Shown here piece by piece: positions 1 through 10,373 of a stretch of 64,000 nt of DNA. The stretch is from Spiroplasma endosymbiont of Nebria brevicollis. Lineage in GTDB: Bacteria; Bacillota_I; Bacilli_A; Mycoplasmatales; VBWQ01. The first letter of the stretch is position 1. The number at the start of each line of letters is the position of its first letter. Location: assembly GCF_964030895.1 (NCBI RefSeq), contig NZ_OZ034986.1:434001-498000 (forward strand), written 5' to 3'. The notes below the pieces were generated by a model, which saw nothing but the letters and a program-made list of their open reading frames with translations, was not told the origin of the DNA and searched no databases. A program made the position numbers and the translations under genes.

Positions 1-489
1 GAAGTTCTTTACTCAGCATTAGAAGGCAATTTTATTAATATTATGATTGGTAAAGATTATAACAATAAGATTGTTAAAATTAATTTACCACCTTTTACCT
101 TTATTGGTGCGACTAATAAAGTTGCTATGTTAACAAAAGCTTTAATTAGTCGCATTCCCAATGTTTTACAATTAACAAGTTATGATTTTGAAGATATTAA
201 AACTATTATTACTGAAAATATAAACCATTTAGATTGAAAAATAACAAATGAAGTTATTACTATTATTGCTCATCATTTTCGTAATATTCCCCGCATTATT
301 ATTAATAATATTAAGTAAATATATAGTTATTGTTTAGCTATGAATTTGGAATTAAATGAAAATAATATTTTAAATATCTTATATTTTTTACAAATTTATC
401 CATTAGGCTTAAATATTACCCAATTAACTTATTTGTTACTCCTTAATAAAACTAATATCAATAAAAGTTTAAGCATTGAAACTATAAGT
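1..489 (+). pseudogene. ruvB: ruvB, 5' part remnant (window starts inside gene)
   Basis: Middle part of RuvB, the hexameric AAA+ motor that drives Holliday-junction branch migration with RuvA. The frame from base 1 reads the RuvB AAA+ core: an LPPFTFIGATN segment near residues 35-45 (sensor 1 region) and LISRIPN (arginine-finger region). It then meets an in-frame TAA at 316-318, right after NIPRIIINNIK, where RuvB should continue. The same frame continues to SIETIS at 487-489 and is cut there. The missing C-terminus lies at 20326-20475. The gene therefore has at least two lesions, a nonsense codon and a prophage insertion. Order ruvB-secDF-apt-rel-hisS supports the identity. Confidence 0.9.
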
Positions 490-503
490 CAACCTTAAAG
501 GGG

Positions 504-559
504 CGAATAAAATATACGTATAGATACTTTCAATGAGAGAAATATATCTTTAATTGTTA
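504..559 (+). repeat. Left terminal inverted repeat of prophage
   Basis: Bases 504-525 match the complement of 20304-20325 at 19 of 22 positions. Further in, AATGAGAGA (532-540) and TTTAATTGTTA (549-559) are repeated in inverse at 20281-20289 and 20257-20267, with small spacing changes. This looks like a composite transposon-type end with internal binding sites. Confidence 0.75.
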
Positions 560-674
560 GTGTAATTATACCATATATTATCATTCTTGTAAACAATAAT
601 ATCACTTTAATTTTACTATTTTAATCTAAAAATTCCTAACTATTTAGGTAAATATTTATTTAATTTTATATTAA
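560..674. other. Short non-coding stretch inside left prophage end
   Basis: AT-rich sequence between the left repeat and the stop of the transposase gene. I see no gene here. Confidence 0.5.
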
Positions 675-1850
675 CTAAAAACTAATATTTTGTTTATTAA
701 GATATGCTACTCTTGCATTTAACATATTAATAAATGTTTTAGAATTATATGCTTTTGCACCATTTCCTTTTAATGACTTTACTAAATGAAAAACAGTACT
801 TTCAGCATAACAACCAATATTTCAATCTGCTCCTTGATTAATAATACCTTGAGTATTATTTTTAAAATAATTAAATGTTTTTTCATCAACATTATTTTCT
901 AAAATATTAATAAATTGATTATAATTACCGTTTTTAAAAGAAGCAGATGAATCTATATACTTAGTTCAATCAGTAGATTCTTTTTTCTTTCCCCTTTTAC
1001 CAACAAATGATTTTCAAAGATAACTAAAAGCATGAAATTTATCTAATATATAATAACCACCTAATAATTTAGCCATTGCTCTTATTGATAATGCACCATC
1101 ACCTGCAATTATTAAATTAAGATTTTGAGATTCTAAATCTTTTAAACTATTTATTTTAATATCATAATTATTATTAATAGTTTCAAAAACAAAATTATAT
1201 ACTTTATCTTGTGACATATTATCATCATTTTTATATAATAAAAATGCTGTTGTTTTATTTAATAATTTATTTCTATTTTTACTAATATTAATTTTATGAG
1301 TATAAAGATTAAAAATTTTAATACAATGTTTTTCTATTATTCCATAATCATTTCTTAAAAATTCATAACAATCATCAATATCAATATGAAGTTTTTGATT
1401 ATCTAATACTTTAATTTTTTCTTTTAAAGGTTGAATAGTAAATTTACTATTTTTTATTATATTACTAATAGTTTGATTTGAAATAGGACAATCGGGTAAC
1501 ATATCTTTAATATCACATTGTCTTTTACCTTTATGTATTTGTTTTAATATAAAATTTAATAAACGATTAGTACAATTTTTATATTTTAGAATTTTAATAA
1601 AATTTTTTACTGGACATATATTTTCATTAGTTTCTAAATTTTTATATATTCTTAATGGAAGATAAGATTTTCCAAAAGGATTAATAATTAATTTTTGTCT
1701 TCTTTGTATATATTTATATTTATTTTTATCATAAGTTTTAAAATAATTATAATCATAATTTAATAAATCTTGTTCATATTCTTTTATTTTTAAATTTGTA
1801 TATTTAATATCTAAACTATCATAATCATATTCATTATTAATTAAAGTCAT
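675..1850 (-). CDS. UPF0236/ISLre2-type (Mbov_0401 ICE-like) DDE transposase
   Basis: A 391-residue protein after reading TGA as Trp; the start at 1850 follows a good AAGAAAGGAA ribosome site. It shows the family's catalytic layout: HIDIDD (first Asp), IIAGDGALSIRAMA (second Asp in the GDGA motif), DKFHAF, and a late IGCYAEST segment whose Glu fits the third acidic residue. UPF0236 proteins are DDE transposases; relatives move integrative conjugative elements of mycoplasmas. It appears intact. It sits between the left inverted repeat and the divergent late operon, so I infer it integrates this prophage in place of a normal phage integrase. Alternatively it could be an IS that landed inside the phage, but I see no separate IS ends around it. 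Confidence 0.75.
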
Positions 1851-1854
1851 AATA

Positions 1855-1945
1855 TTAATTCCTTTCTTAATTATTAATCTAAAATGATTATATATAAGAA
1901 TAATAGTAAATGTTATAATATACATAAGGATAAAAGGTGAATAAT
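1855..1945. promoter_or_regulatory. Divergent promoter region, transposase / late operon
   Basis: Gap between divergent genes. For the rightward side a TATAAT-like box lies in AAATGTTATAATATACATAAGG (about 1909-1930), followed by an AAGG ribosome site before 1946. The leftward side holds the transposase ribosome site. Confidence 0.5.
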
Positions 1946-2329
1946 ATGCCAAAACAAAGAAAAGAATTAGGTAATTATAAAGAAAAAATACAAGAATATT
2001 TAAGAACAAATAAAGATAATCTTAAAAAATGTACTAAACAAGAATTAAATTATATTTTAAAGGTTGATAATAAATACATATTTGATTGCCGAAGAAGACC
2101 GACAAAATGACAAAAAGATTTTATTAACGAATATGATAAAGCATGCCTTAAAATAGGCATTGCACGATTAAAAAATGTAACTAAAGTTGCACAATATGAA
2201 TGATTATATTTAAGAACAAATCATAGAGATATGTTTGATGATTTAATAGATAATCAAGATGTAGAAACAAATAATAGTAATATAATTATTAATATTACTG
2301 AACCAAGAAAAATTGAAAATAATAATTAG
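1946..2329 (+). CDS. Putative small terminase subunit / DNA-binding phage protein
   Basis: A 127-residue basic protein starting MPKQRKELG. It contains a helix-rich N-terminal half and a motif RRRPTKWQKDFINEYD in the middle, and ends in an acidic/Asn-rich tail. First gene of the rightward operon, upstream of scaffold and capsid, which is the usual place of the small terminase subunit that recognises the packaging site. I do not recognise a family by sequence, so the assignment rests on position, size and charge. A terminator follows immediately, so it is transcribed apart from the capsid genes. The large terminase lies 6.6 kb downstream. Confidence 0.4.
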
Positions 2330-2356
2330 AAAATCTATATTTAATATAGATTTTTT
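2330..2356 (+). terminator. Rho-independent terminator
   Basis: Hairpin AAAATCTATAT-TTA-ATATAGATTTT followed by a T run, starting at the stop of the preceding gene. Confidence 0.75.
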
Positions 2357-2450
2357 CTTTATTTTAAAGGGTAAAAATGATATAATTATTATGAAACATG
2401 GCGTGACTATTTGCCTAATAATAGGAATTATTATTAATAAGGAGTTTAAA

Positions 2451-2975
2451 ATGGAAAATTTTAAATGAGATGATAAAGTAGATTATTCTAAACCAGAAAA
2501 TTTACAAAGATTAGTTAAAGAACATGAAGAATTTATGGAAAATAAAATCTTAAATCCAAAACTACAAGAACAACAAACTAAATTAAAAGAATATGAAACT
2601 AAAATTAATAGTTATGAAGAGCAACAATTATTTTCTAATATTAAAGATACTAAAAAAGTAAATTTAATTAAAAATTTAATGAGTACTGATAATTATAAAT
2701 CTTTATCTAAACAAGAAGCATTTAATAAAATAAATGAAGATTATAAAGAATTTCTTATTGATAAAATATCAGAATCTTTTAAACAAGAAAATAAACCTAA
2801 TACAAATGATTTTAATCCTAAAACTCTTTTAGATTTACATACAAATAGTATTAATCCAGAAGAATTAGAAAGAAAATTAAATGAAAAAGCAAAAACTACA
2901 GGTATTACTGACCCTAACGAATTAGAAAAACTTGTAAATTTAGCAAGAGGAAATGCACTTAAATCTATTAAATAG
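2451..2975 (+). CDS. Putative capsid scaffolding protein
   Basis: A 174-residue, highly charged, Lys/Glu/Asn-rich protein. Start at 2451 after AAGGAG; the TGA codon at residue 6 is Trp. Residues about 20-60 look like a coiled coil (KLQEQQTKLKEYETKIN). The C-terminal part (NPEELERKLNEKAKTTG) is typical of phage scaffold proteins, which usually end in a charged capsid-binding helix. It lies 12 bases before the capsid gene, the standard scaffold-capsid order. The call rests on composition and position. A promoter-like TGATATAAT box around 2379-2387 precedes the unit. Confidence 0.6.
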
Positions 2976-2987
2976 AAAGAGGATAAA

Positions 2988-4307
2988 ATGGCAATTCCAC
3001 AAATACCTAAAGCATTTATTATTGGTGGTAATACACCTACTGAAAATGCTGTTTTAAGTGTACTTGAAGCACAAGTTCGTGGTGAATTAACTGCTGAAAT
3101 AAGTACTTTATTTATGAGAAATACTGTTACTGCTGACCAAATAGCAAATATTAGTGGTGTCGCAATGGCAATATATAGAGCAACAGTTCGTGTATTATGA
3201 GGTTCAACATGAGATGAATTTACTGGTACTAAAAGACAAAAAGGAACAGTTAAAACAACAACATTAATTATTGATAAAGAATTAACAATTGATTTTAATA
3301 TTCCAGAATTTGATATTGAAAGATTTATGACTTCACCAGCAAATGTAGCAACTCAAATTGTTTCAAATTGAACAAGTTCATTTATGAGAAATTTAAGAGA
3401 AAATTTTGAATTAATATTTTTACAAGGTACCAAAGATTATGCAATTGCTAAATCATTAGTATTACCTTTAAATTTAAATAATATGACTAAAGAACAAGCA
3501 TTAAATGCTTATTATATAATTGGAGAAAGAAATAATAAATTAATTAAAAAAGTAGATGATATTACGGTTGGTATTAATAAAGCAGATTTAACTGGTGCTT
3601 GTGGTATTGATAGTAGTTTTAATTTGGCAAAAGCATTTACATTATTAAATTATGGTCAAATTGCTGCAAATACTTTAGCAACTGGTAAAAGATATACAAA
3701 TCAAATTATGGGTATGGAATTTTATGAAAGTTTTTATTTAGAACAAGATTTTATTCATGATACAGTTTCTGGTATGCATTTAGAAAAAGATTATAATTTA
3801 TTAGATTTATTTGGTGTAGTTTATAACAGATATATGTGAGGTATGCCTATTTCATTTACTAAAGTAAGAAATAAATTAGATAATGCAACAGATAATATTC
3901 GTATTATTGGGAAAGCATTATATGCATTACCAAGTGCAATTAGACCAGATTTAATGTATATTATTCAAGAAAAAATGCCAACAATTGATGAAATTAAAAC
4001 AGCAAGAGCAAAAAATTATAAAACAGACCCAACTAATGTTAATGCTACTTATCAATCAACAGATTATGATAATATGAATATTTTAGATTTACAAAATATA
4101 ATTTATTATAAAGATTTAGGAAAAATTACTATTGCTAGTGATAATCCTACTAGTGATGAATTAGATATAGCAATAGTAAAAATAGGTAATGTTGGATTTG
4201 AACCTAAAAAAGCAACATATACTAATATTACTAATACAAGTGCAACTATGACTGGTGATAATAAAGAATATTATGGAACAGTTAAATTAACATTTACTAA
4301 GGCTTAA
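2988..4307 (+). CDS. Major capsid protein (putative)
   Basis: A 439-residue protein reconstructed across TGA-Trp codons at 3198-3200 and 3837-3839; start at 2988 behind AAAGAGG. It follows the scaffold-like gene and is followed by a small gene where head-completion proteins normally lie. No membrane segments. The middle (FNLAKAFTLLNYGQIAAN) and the C-terminal 80 residues (beta-rich, TATYTNITNTSATMTG region) suit a structural protein. I infer major capsid protein from size and order, not from a recognised fold. Bases 3172-3211 are the target of a 40-nt antisense match at 15359-15398. Confidence 0.6.
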
Positions 4308-4310
4308 ATT

Positions 4311-4601
4311 ATGGAATTTATATATAAATATTTTAATGATAAATCACATATTATTATAAATTCCCCAAAACCAGAAGATTTAAATAGTTCACAAGATATA
4401 TTAGCAATATTACTTTATGAATTTCCAACATTAAATCCAAATTATATAAGAGTAAGTAATGTACATGATAATTTTGCTGTATGTGTTGGAGATAATGTTA
4501 ATTTAAAAGGTAAAGTATTAATTCAAATTAAAAAATCTACTAAATTATTAAAAGGAGAAAATAAACATGCCACAACATGCTGAAACTATACCATTGAGTA
4601 A
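4311..4601 (+). CDS. Small phage protein, possible head-completion protein
   Basis: A 96-residue protein beginning MEFIYKYFNDKSHIIIN, extended past TGA at 4581 to TAA at 4599-4601. It overlaps the next gene by 35 bases, which suggests translational coupling. Contains NVHDNFAVCVGDNVNLKGKV, a compact beta-type segment. I do not recognise a family; position right after the capsid gene hints at a capsid-associated or completion role. Confidence 0.55.
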
Positions 4602-5409
4602 CTATACTTTAATAAAATTAATAAGAACAGGTATAAGTCCAATTTTAGCAATGATTGGAACCAGTGCTTATTATGGACAATTAATAGGTAATCCAATATT
4701 AGGCTCAATTAATTCTTTATTATTTGGTAAAAAATTAGGTTTAGATATATGAAATTTAAATCAAAGACCTTCTTCTAAAACTAAATTTATTAATAGTAGT
4801 AAAAAAATATTATTAGGTTTAGGAACAATTAGTTTAGCAAATTATAGTAAGTTTTTAAATACTGTTATTACACCAATAGAACCTAGTACAACAATTAATC
4901 CAATAACAAGTACTATATCTCCTATAACTACTACAAGTACAACATCAACAACTGTTAATCCATTTCCAGATAATTTATTTAATAATAATTCTAATAATTT
5001 AATGGATTGAGATACTTATATTTCATTAAATGCTTATGGTATTTCAAATCTTATTAGTGGAATTACTGAATTAATACCTAATAGATTTGAACCAATAAGA
5101 AAAATAGCAAATATGGGTACTGGTGGGTGTTTAATTAGTAGTGGTGTAGCAATGGGTATTAATAATGATTTTAATAATGCTTATGCTATTCCTACAATAA
5201 TAGCGGGTGCTAGTGAAATTATACATAATTTATTACCAATGAAAACAAATCATGATAGAGAAATGCAAGAAACTTCATTTATTGATAATGAAACTCAACC
5301 AATAATATCAGATGATAATAATTTTGATTGAGATAACTATGAAACAAGAGATACTATTAATGATTATGACCCTAATATTCAACGTAGTAATAGTTTATTT
5401 ACTTTATAA
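4567..5409 (+). CDS. Phage membrane/virion protein shared with the plectrovirus
   Basis: A 280-residue protein, homologue of the plectrovirus protein at 60861-61721. Shared blocks: YYGQ, NPILGSINSLLFGKKLG, IWNLNQRP, then after a variable linker DWDTYISLNAYG, ELIPNRFE, GGCLISSGVAMGINNDF and IPTIIAGASEI. The linker (about residues 100-140) is rich in Thr, Ser and Pro here and Pro-rich in the plectrovirus. Glycine-rich hydrophobic stretches suggest membrane association. The ribosome site AAGGAG lies inside the previous gene. Function unknown; because two unrelated virus types keep it, I infer a role at the wall-less cell membrane, such as entry, exit or attachment. Confidence 0.75.
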
Positions 5410-6326
5410 TGTTACCTTTAATTATTAGATTAATATATTCTGCATTAGCTAGTGATGATATTCGAGTATTAATTGTTAGTTTATTAAAAAATTATAGTAA
5501 AGATAATGGATTAAAATCAGTGTTAGATAGTGAAAATGTTTCTATTGAAGAATTAAATCAACCTTATTCAGTTTTTAATCCTAATATTGCTAAAAAATTA
5601 TTATCTATTTTAAAACCTAATGAATTAACTATTTTAAAAACTGAATTAGATAAATTATTTGTTAATCCAATTAAAAAAGTTAATAATTTATTTAAAGATA
5701 ATAAAACTAAAGATACTAAAGATTTAAATAATAAAGATGTAAAAGAAACTGATAATAAAGATGATAAAGGTTGAGTAATATTATCTAGTTCATGATTAAA
5801 AAAAGGTTTATTTTATAAATCTAATAAATCACTTAAATTAGGATTATTACAAGTTTTAATACAATCTGATACATATAAAAATAAACGTTGATATGGTCCA
5901 TATACTTATCCTAATGTAAATGAAGAGACTTGAGAATTAATGAAAGTTCAAAAAGGTAAAAATGGTAGTGGTGCTGGAACAATATTTTGAAGATATTTTT
6001 TAAGGGGTTTTTTACCTTCACAAATACGTAAATATGTTAAGAAACAACTTAAAGAAGAGAAAGGTATTAGTAAAGGTAAACAACGCTATAATGTGCTTAA
6101 ATCAACTAATATTAATGTATTAAAAACAACTGCATTTATTAATAGATTAGAACGTGGATTTTTTAAACTTAAAGAATTTAAAACTTTACCAAAAACTGAA
6201 TTAGGTAGTAGAGCATGAAGAGTAGAAAGAAAAGAATATTTAAATTTTCATAAAACAAGTAGTACTACTAAAAATATAGGTATTTCTATTTATAAAAATA
6301 AAAGTAAATATAAAACATGAAAGTAG
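5409..6326 (+). CDS. Conserved phage protein of unknown function
   Basis: A 305-residue protein whose ATG overlaps the previous stop (TAATG). The N-terminal ~65 residues are helical and contain DDIRVLIVSLLKNYSKD; a Lys/Asp-rich low-complexity linker follows (about 95-120). The rest is basic, with RWYGPYTYPNVNEETWELM and NGSGAGTIFWRYFLRGFLPSQI. That second half loosely resembles KTSC-type domains of phage proteins (Tyr-rich strand, then a helix and a small-residue-aromatic motif), but I would not assign it. Translational coupling with the shared membrane protein suggests joint action. Confidence 0.6.
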
Positions 6327-6334
6327 GTGATTAT

Positions 6335-6850
6335 ATGGATATAGATTTAACAAAACCTATTAAACCAATTGGTATATGAAATACTATTAATCCAATATCA
6401 AAAGATAATAAAGAATATAAAAAATTAAATAAAATTTGATTTAATAAAAATAGTACTCATATAGATAAAATCAAAATATTAATATCTAATATTTTAAAAA
6501 TAACTAGTCATATTATTGGTATATTAATAACATTATTTTTTACAATAACACCATGATTACTACCTAAAATACCAATAGAAATGGGAATTGGAAGTTATAC
6601 AACTCAATATAATTTTACTTGACCTGACCATTTGGTATTAACTTTATTTCCAATGTTTAGTCATATAGGAGTAAATGTTATTACTAAATTAGGTAATTAT
6701 GGAAAATTAATTAAATATGGATTAATAACAATTCCAATTATTATTACAAGTCCTTATTTAATTTATCAATATCAACAAATTAAAAAACATAAAAAAGAAT
6801 GTATTTTATGTAAAAATCATTCAAATAAAATTCAAATAGAAAAGGTGTAA
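6335..6850 (+). CDS. Phage membrane protein with C-terminal CxxC
   Basis: A 171-residue protein containing several TGA-Trp codons; start at 6335 after TAGGTG. Three hydrophobic segments are visible: about residues 52-72 (LKITSHIIGILITLFFTIT), about 95-115, and about 128-148. The basic C-terminus has KHKKECILCKNH, a possible metal-binding CxxC...H. The plectrovirus gene at 60626-60859 also ends with a basic tail carrying KHKKH and CLYC, so the pair may be related in role, but similarity is too short to claim homology. Possible holin-like or injection role. Confidence 0.6.
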
Positions 6851-6856
6851 TAAAAA

Positions 6857-7198
6857 ATGAATTTAACAGTATATTTATTAAGTGGAATTATAGGAGGAGC
6901 AGTTACTAGTGGAGTAATTGTGACTATTGTTTTACTATTATTATCAAAATTTATTAAAAAATCAAAACAATCAAATTTAGCAAAAGAATTAAAAAATAAT
7001 AAAGAATTAGAATTTATTAAAGCAAATATTAAACAAATTAATTCTCAATTACAATTAGAAACTACATCAACTGCTAAATTACTTGATAGTTTTAATGTAG
7101 AACAAGAACAAATTGATAATTTTGTAATAGCACAAAAATCTAAAAAGAAAGAATTATCAGAAAAAGATAAAAAGAAAGCAACTAAAATTAAAATTTAA
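6857..7198 (+). CDS. Small membrane protein with coiled coil (holin-like?)
   Basis: A 113-residue protein: one strong N-terminal membrane segment (YLLSGIIGGAVTSGVIVTIV and on, residues 6-32), then a charged Lys/Glu/Gln-rich helical tail. Last gene before a terminator. One membrane segment plus a charged tail fits holin or spanin-like proteins, though Spiroplasma has no cell wall and would need only membrane rupture. Function inferred only from topology. Confidence 0.55.
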   Translation: MNLTVYLLSGIIGGAVTSGVIVTIVLLLLSKFIKKSKQSNLAKELKNNKELEFIKANIKQINSQLQLETTSTAKLLDSFNVEQEQIDNFVIAQKSKKKELSEKDKKKATKIKI

Positions 7199-7222
7199 AG
7201 GGTTTAAATACCCTTTATTTTT
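7197..7222 (+). terminator. Rho-independent terminator
   Basis: AAAGGGTTTAAATACCCTTT hairpin followed by TTATTTTT, overlapping the preceding stop codon. Confidence 0.7.
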
Positions 7223-7239
7223 ACATTAAGGAGTAAATT

Positions 7240-8895
7240 ATGGCAATTAAAGACCCAATATTATTTATTACAGTTGAAGAATTTAAATTATCAAAATATT
7301 TTAATGAATTATTATTTGATAAAGTAACTACTCCAGATAATGAAATTTGATTTGCAATATCTGTAGCTAGTAGTAATATTGATTATTTAAGTGGTTTTAC
7401 TATTAGTAAAAAATGACCAGAAATAACACCAACAGATTTTACAGATAATGTTCAAACAGCAACTACTAATTATGTTAGATTTTTATTAACTAAAGATGTA
7501 GATTATTTACGTGGTCAAGGTTCAATTAGTCAAGGTGGATTAACTTATAGTGAAACTAATCCAGATGACCCTTATTTTATCCCACCCGAAGTATTTAATT
7601 ATTTAAGAAAAATTAAAGAATATCCAAATATTAAAGGTTTTAATTTAAAAGGAATAGAACCACAAAAAAATAATTATTTTAATAAATTTATTTCAAATTG
7701 TGGAGAAGATAGTCCATTAAATGCATATATACCATATACTAATATAAAATCATTAGATATTAGAACTAAAATTACTATTACTAATACACAAAATATGTTA
7801 AGACCAGTTGTTAATATTGATACTAGAGGTATTAATACAAGTACTACAGTACCTGAATTTAAAAGTCCAAAAAAAACTATTAATATTAAATATGATAAAG
7901 AAACTCATATAGTTAATAGTGATGTTAGTGATAAAGTAATTTATTTTGATGACCTTGATGATAAAAAAAATGCTATTGAAATTTTAAAACATACTTTAGT
8001 ACCTAATTTTATATATAAATGAGTTGCTTATAAAAATTTTAATCCGTTTACAGAAGATTACTCAAGTTATTTAAATGGAACTTTAATTCCAAAAAAATAT
8101 GCAGATGATAAATTATTATTAAAACAAGATAAATTAATTGCAGGTACTAATATAACTATTAAAGATAATATTATTAGTGCTACTGGTGGTAGTGAACCAC
8201 CAGATTTAACTGATTATTATAAAAAAGAAGAAACTAATAATTTATTAGATAAAAAAGAAAGTATTGAAAATCATAATAATGATATAAAATCAGTAGAATT
8301 AAAAATTAGTCAACTTCATACTGAAGTAACTAATAATATGAATATTATAGTTTTAAAACAAAATATTAAAGATGATAATTTACAAACTACTGATAAAACT
8401 ATTACTGGTGCTATTAATGAATTAAATAAAAGAACTAAACCTTTAAAACTTAAATCAAGTAGTTTAGAAACTAATGAAATAGAAGAAAATTATTGAGATA
8501 TTGAATTTAAAAATAATCCAAATCCTACTCCGAGAATTCCAAAATGAAAAAAAGTAGGAAAATTAATAAAAAATAACACACAAATAGAATATGAATTAAA
8601 ACCTAATAAAAAATATAAATTAACTTATAATAATGTAAGTAATCTTGAACCTTATTATAGTTATGCTCCAAAATTAGAAATTATATTTACACCACAATTA
8701 TTACCAGACCAAGTACCACTTACTCCAAAAATATGTCATCTTTTTGGAAGTGTTAAAGGAAATTATGGAATTACTGGTGCAATTTATTTAAATAGTATTC
8801 CAGTTGGTACACGAGAAAGAAAAATTGTTTGTGTTACTATAATTGATTTATATAATTCATCTGGTTTATATTTACTAGAAGAATTACAGGAATAA
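7240..8895 (+). CDS. Head-tail connector / fibre-like fusion protein
   Basis: A 551-residue protein; start at 7240 after AAGGAG. The N-terminal ~130 residues resemble small head-tail connector proteins: a helical domain with ISVASSNIDYLSGFTI and a conserved Tyr/Phe-rich helix (TTNYVRFLLTKDVDYLR). The second half is fibre-like: DKLIAGTNITIKDNIISATG, a coiled-coil-rich DKKESIENHNNDIKSVELKI, and TITGAINELNKRT, a signature seen in tail-fibre and base-plate repeats. The C-terminal 130 residues are beta-rich. Such a single-chain connector-plus-fibre is unusual and may reflect a very short tail. The two parts are clear from composition; roles are inference. Confidence 0.6.
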
Positions 8896-8899
8896 TATT

Positions 8900-10372
8900 A
8901 TGAATAAAGAATTTACTTATTTAAATGAAATTAGTTATTGATTATTAAATAAAAGTGATTTTACTCATAGTGAATATAATCTTAGTGGTAGTAGATATTC
9001 TAGTAAAACATATAGTATAGCAGAAGAATTAGCAATATTAATAGTTATATCAATTAAAGTACAAAAATCAATTGCTATTTATGCATTTAGAAAATTAAAT
9101 AAAGATATTAATGATTTAGTAAAAGAAATATATAATGCTTTAATAATAATTGGATTGAATGATTATAAAGACTTTACTTTAAAATACCCTAATAAGCAAG
9201 CAGACTTTCGTTTTAAAGGTTTTAAATCATTTATTAGGGTAATGGGTGTATATAGTAATTCAAATGATAGAATACCTTTAAAAGGTCTTTCTCGTAGTGA
9301 AATAAAAGGTTTTGATTTAGCAATTGAATGATGTGAAGAAGCAAATGAATTTAGTCAACAAGAATTTCAAGCAATAACATTTGCATTAGGTAATGCTAAA
9401 AAAAGAATAAAAATAAAAAGTTGTAATCCAGATAATATTTATCAATATTATATTGAATATATGAATAAAATTGTACCTTTTAATTTAGAAATAATGAAAG
9501 AAAAAAATGAACAAATTAAATCAATATTTGATAATAATATTTTTAAATTATTTCATTATAGTAATTGAAAAGTAAATGCTCATAATCTTACATTAGATAT
9601 GATTAATGATTTAGAAGAATTAAAAGTATTAGATCCAATTAAAGCACAAAGTTGATATTATGGTGTACCAAGTATTTTACAAGGTGCTATTTTTGCTAGA
9701 TATTTAGATAAAGTTAATACTAAATTAGATTTTCAAGTACAAAGATTAACTGGTGGTTTAGATATAGGTATGGCAACAAGTCCAAGTGGTCATCCTACAT
9801 CTGCTTCATTATGATTTATTGGTGAAAATGATAATGGTAGAAGAGCACATAAAGAAAGTGAATTTTATCATAGTAATGTTACTATGCAATATAAAGATAC
9901 TGATACTTTAGCAAATGATATTATTAATTATTATATTAATGAAAGTAAACGTTATATAGCAATGTTATTTGGTTTTACTTGTTATGTTGATTATGGTAAT
10001 GGTGGGTTAGTATTTATTGATGTTTTAAAAAGTTGAGTTAAAAAACGTAATATAACATGATTAAAATTTATAGCAGTAGATAAATCAACTTTATATTTAA
10101 ATGATAGAATTGATTTTACAACAATTTGTATGCTTAAAAATATTATTAGTTTTAATTGAGAAAGATGTCCAGAAACTAAAAGACAATATAGTTTAATGCA
10201 ATGATTAGATAAAAAGAAATTAGATACTAATAATAATACTCCGAAAATGTTAGATTTACATGATGATACTTGAGATAGTGATATGTATGCATTAATGCAT
10301 GAAATGAAATGATTAATTAATGGTATTAATAATAAATTATTAATTAATAAAAATAATTTTGGTGGTGATTAA
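8900..10372 (+). CDS. Terminase large subunit (packaging ATPase-nuclease)
   Basis: A 490-residue protein built across several TGA-Trp codons; the start is 4 bases after the previous stop. ATPase domain: Walker A-like SGSRYSSKTYS (residues about 29-39), Walker B FDLAIEWCEEANEF with the catalytic Glu pair (about 140-153). Nuclease domain: GGLDIGMATSPSG (first Asp), VDYGNGG and late acidic residues near DLHDDTWDSDMYALMHEM. Length and layout match the Terminase_3/6 group. It cuts and pumps phage DNA into preformed heads together with the portal encoded immediately downstream. Confidence 0.85.
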
Positions 10373-10373
10373 T

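Noticed and set aside
675..1850. Separate insertion sequence inside the prophage
   Set aside because: No terminal repeats or duplication around this gene alone; the only matched ends are those of the whole prophage. Not fully excluded.
3198..3200. TGA codons as nonsense mutations in phage and host genes
   Set aside because: They lie in frame in conserved proteins (capsid, hisS, aspS, RecT) at Trp positions; genetic code 4 explains them.
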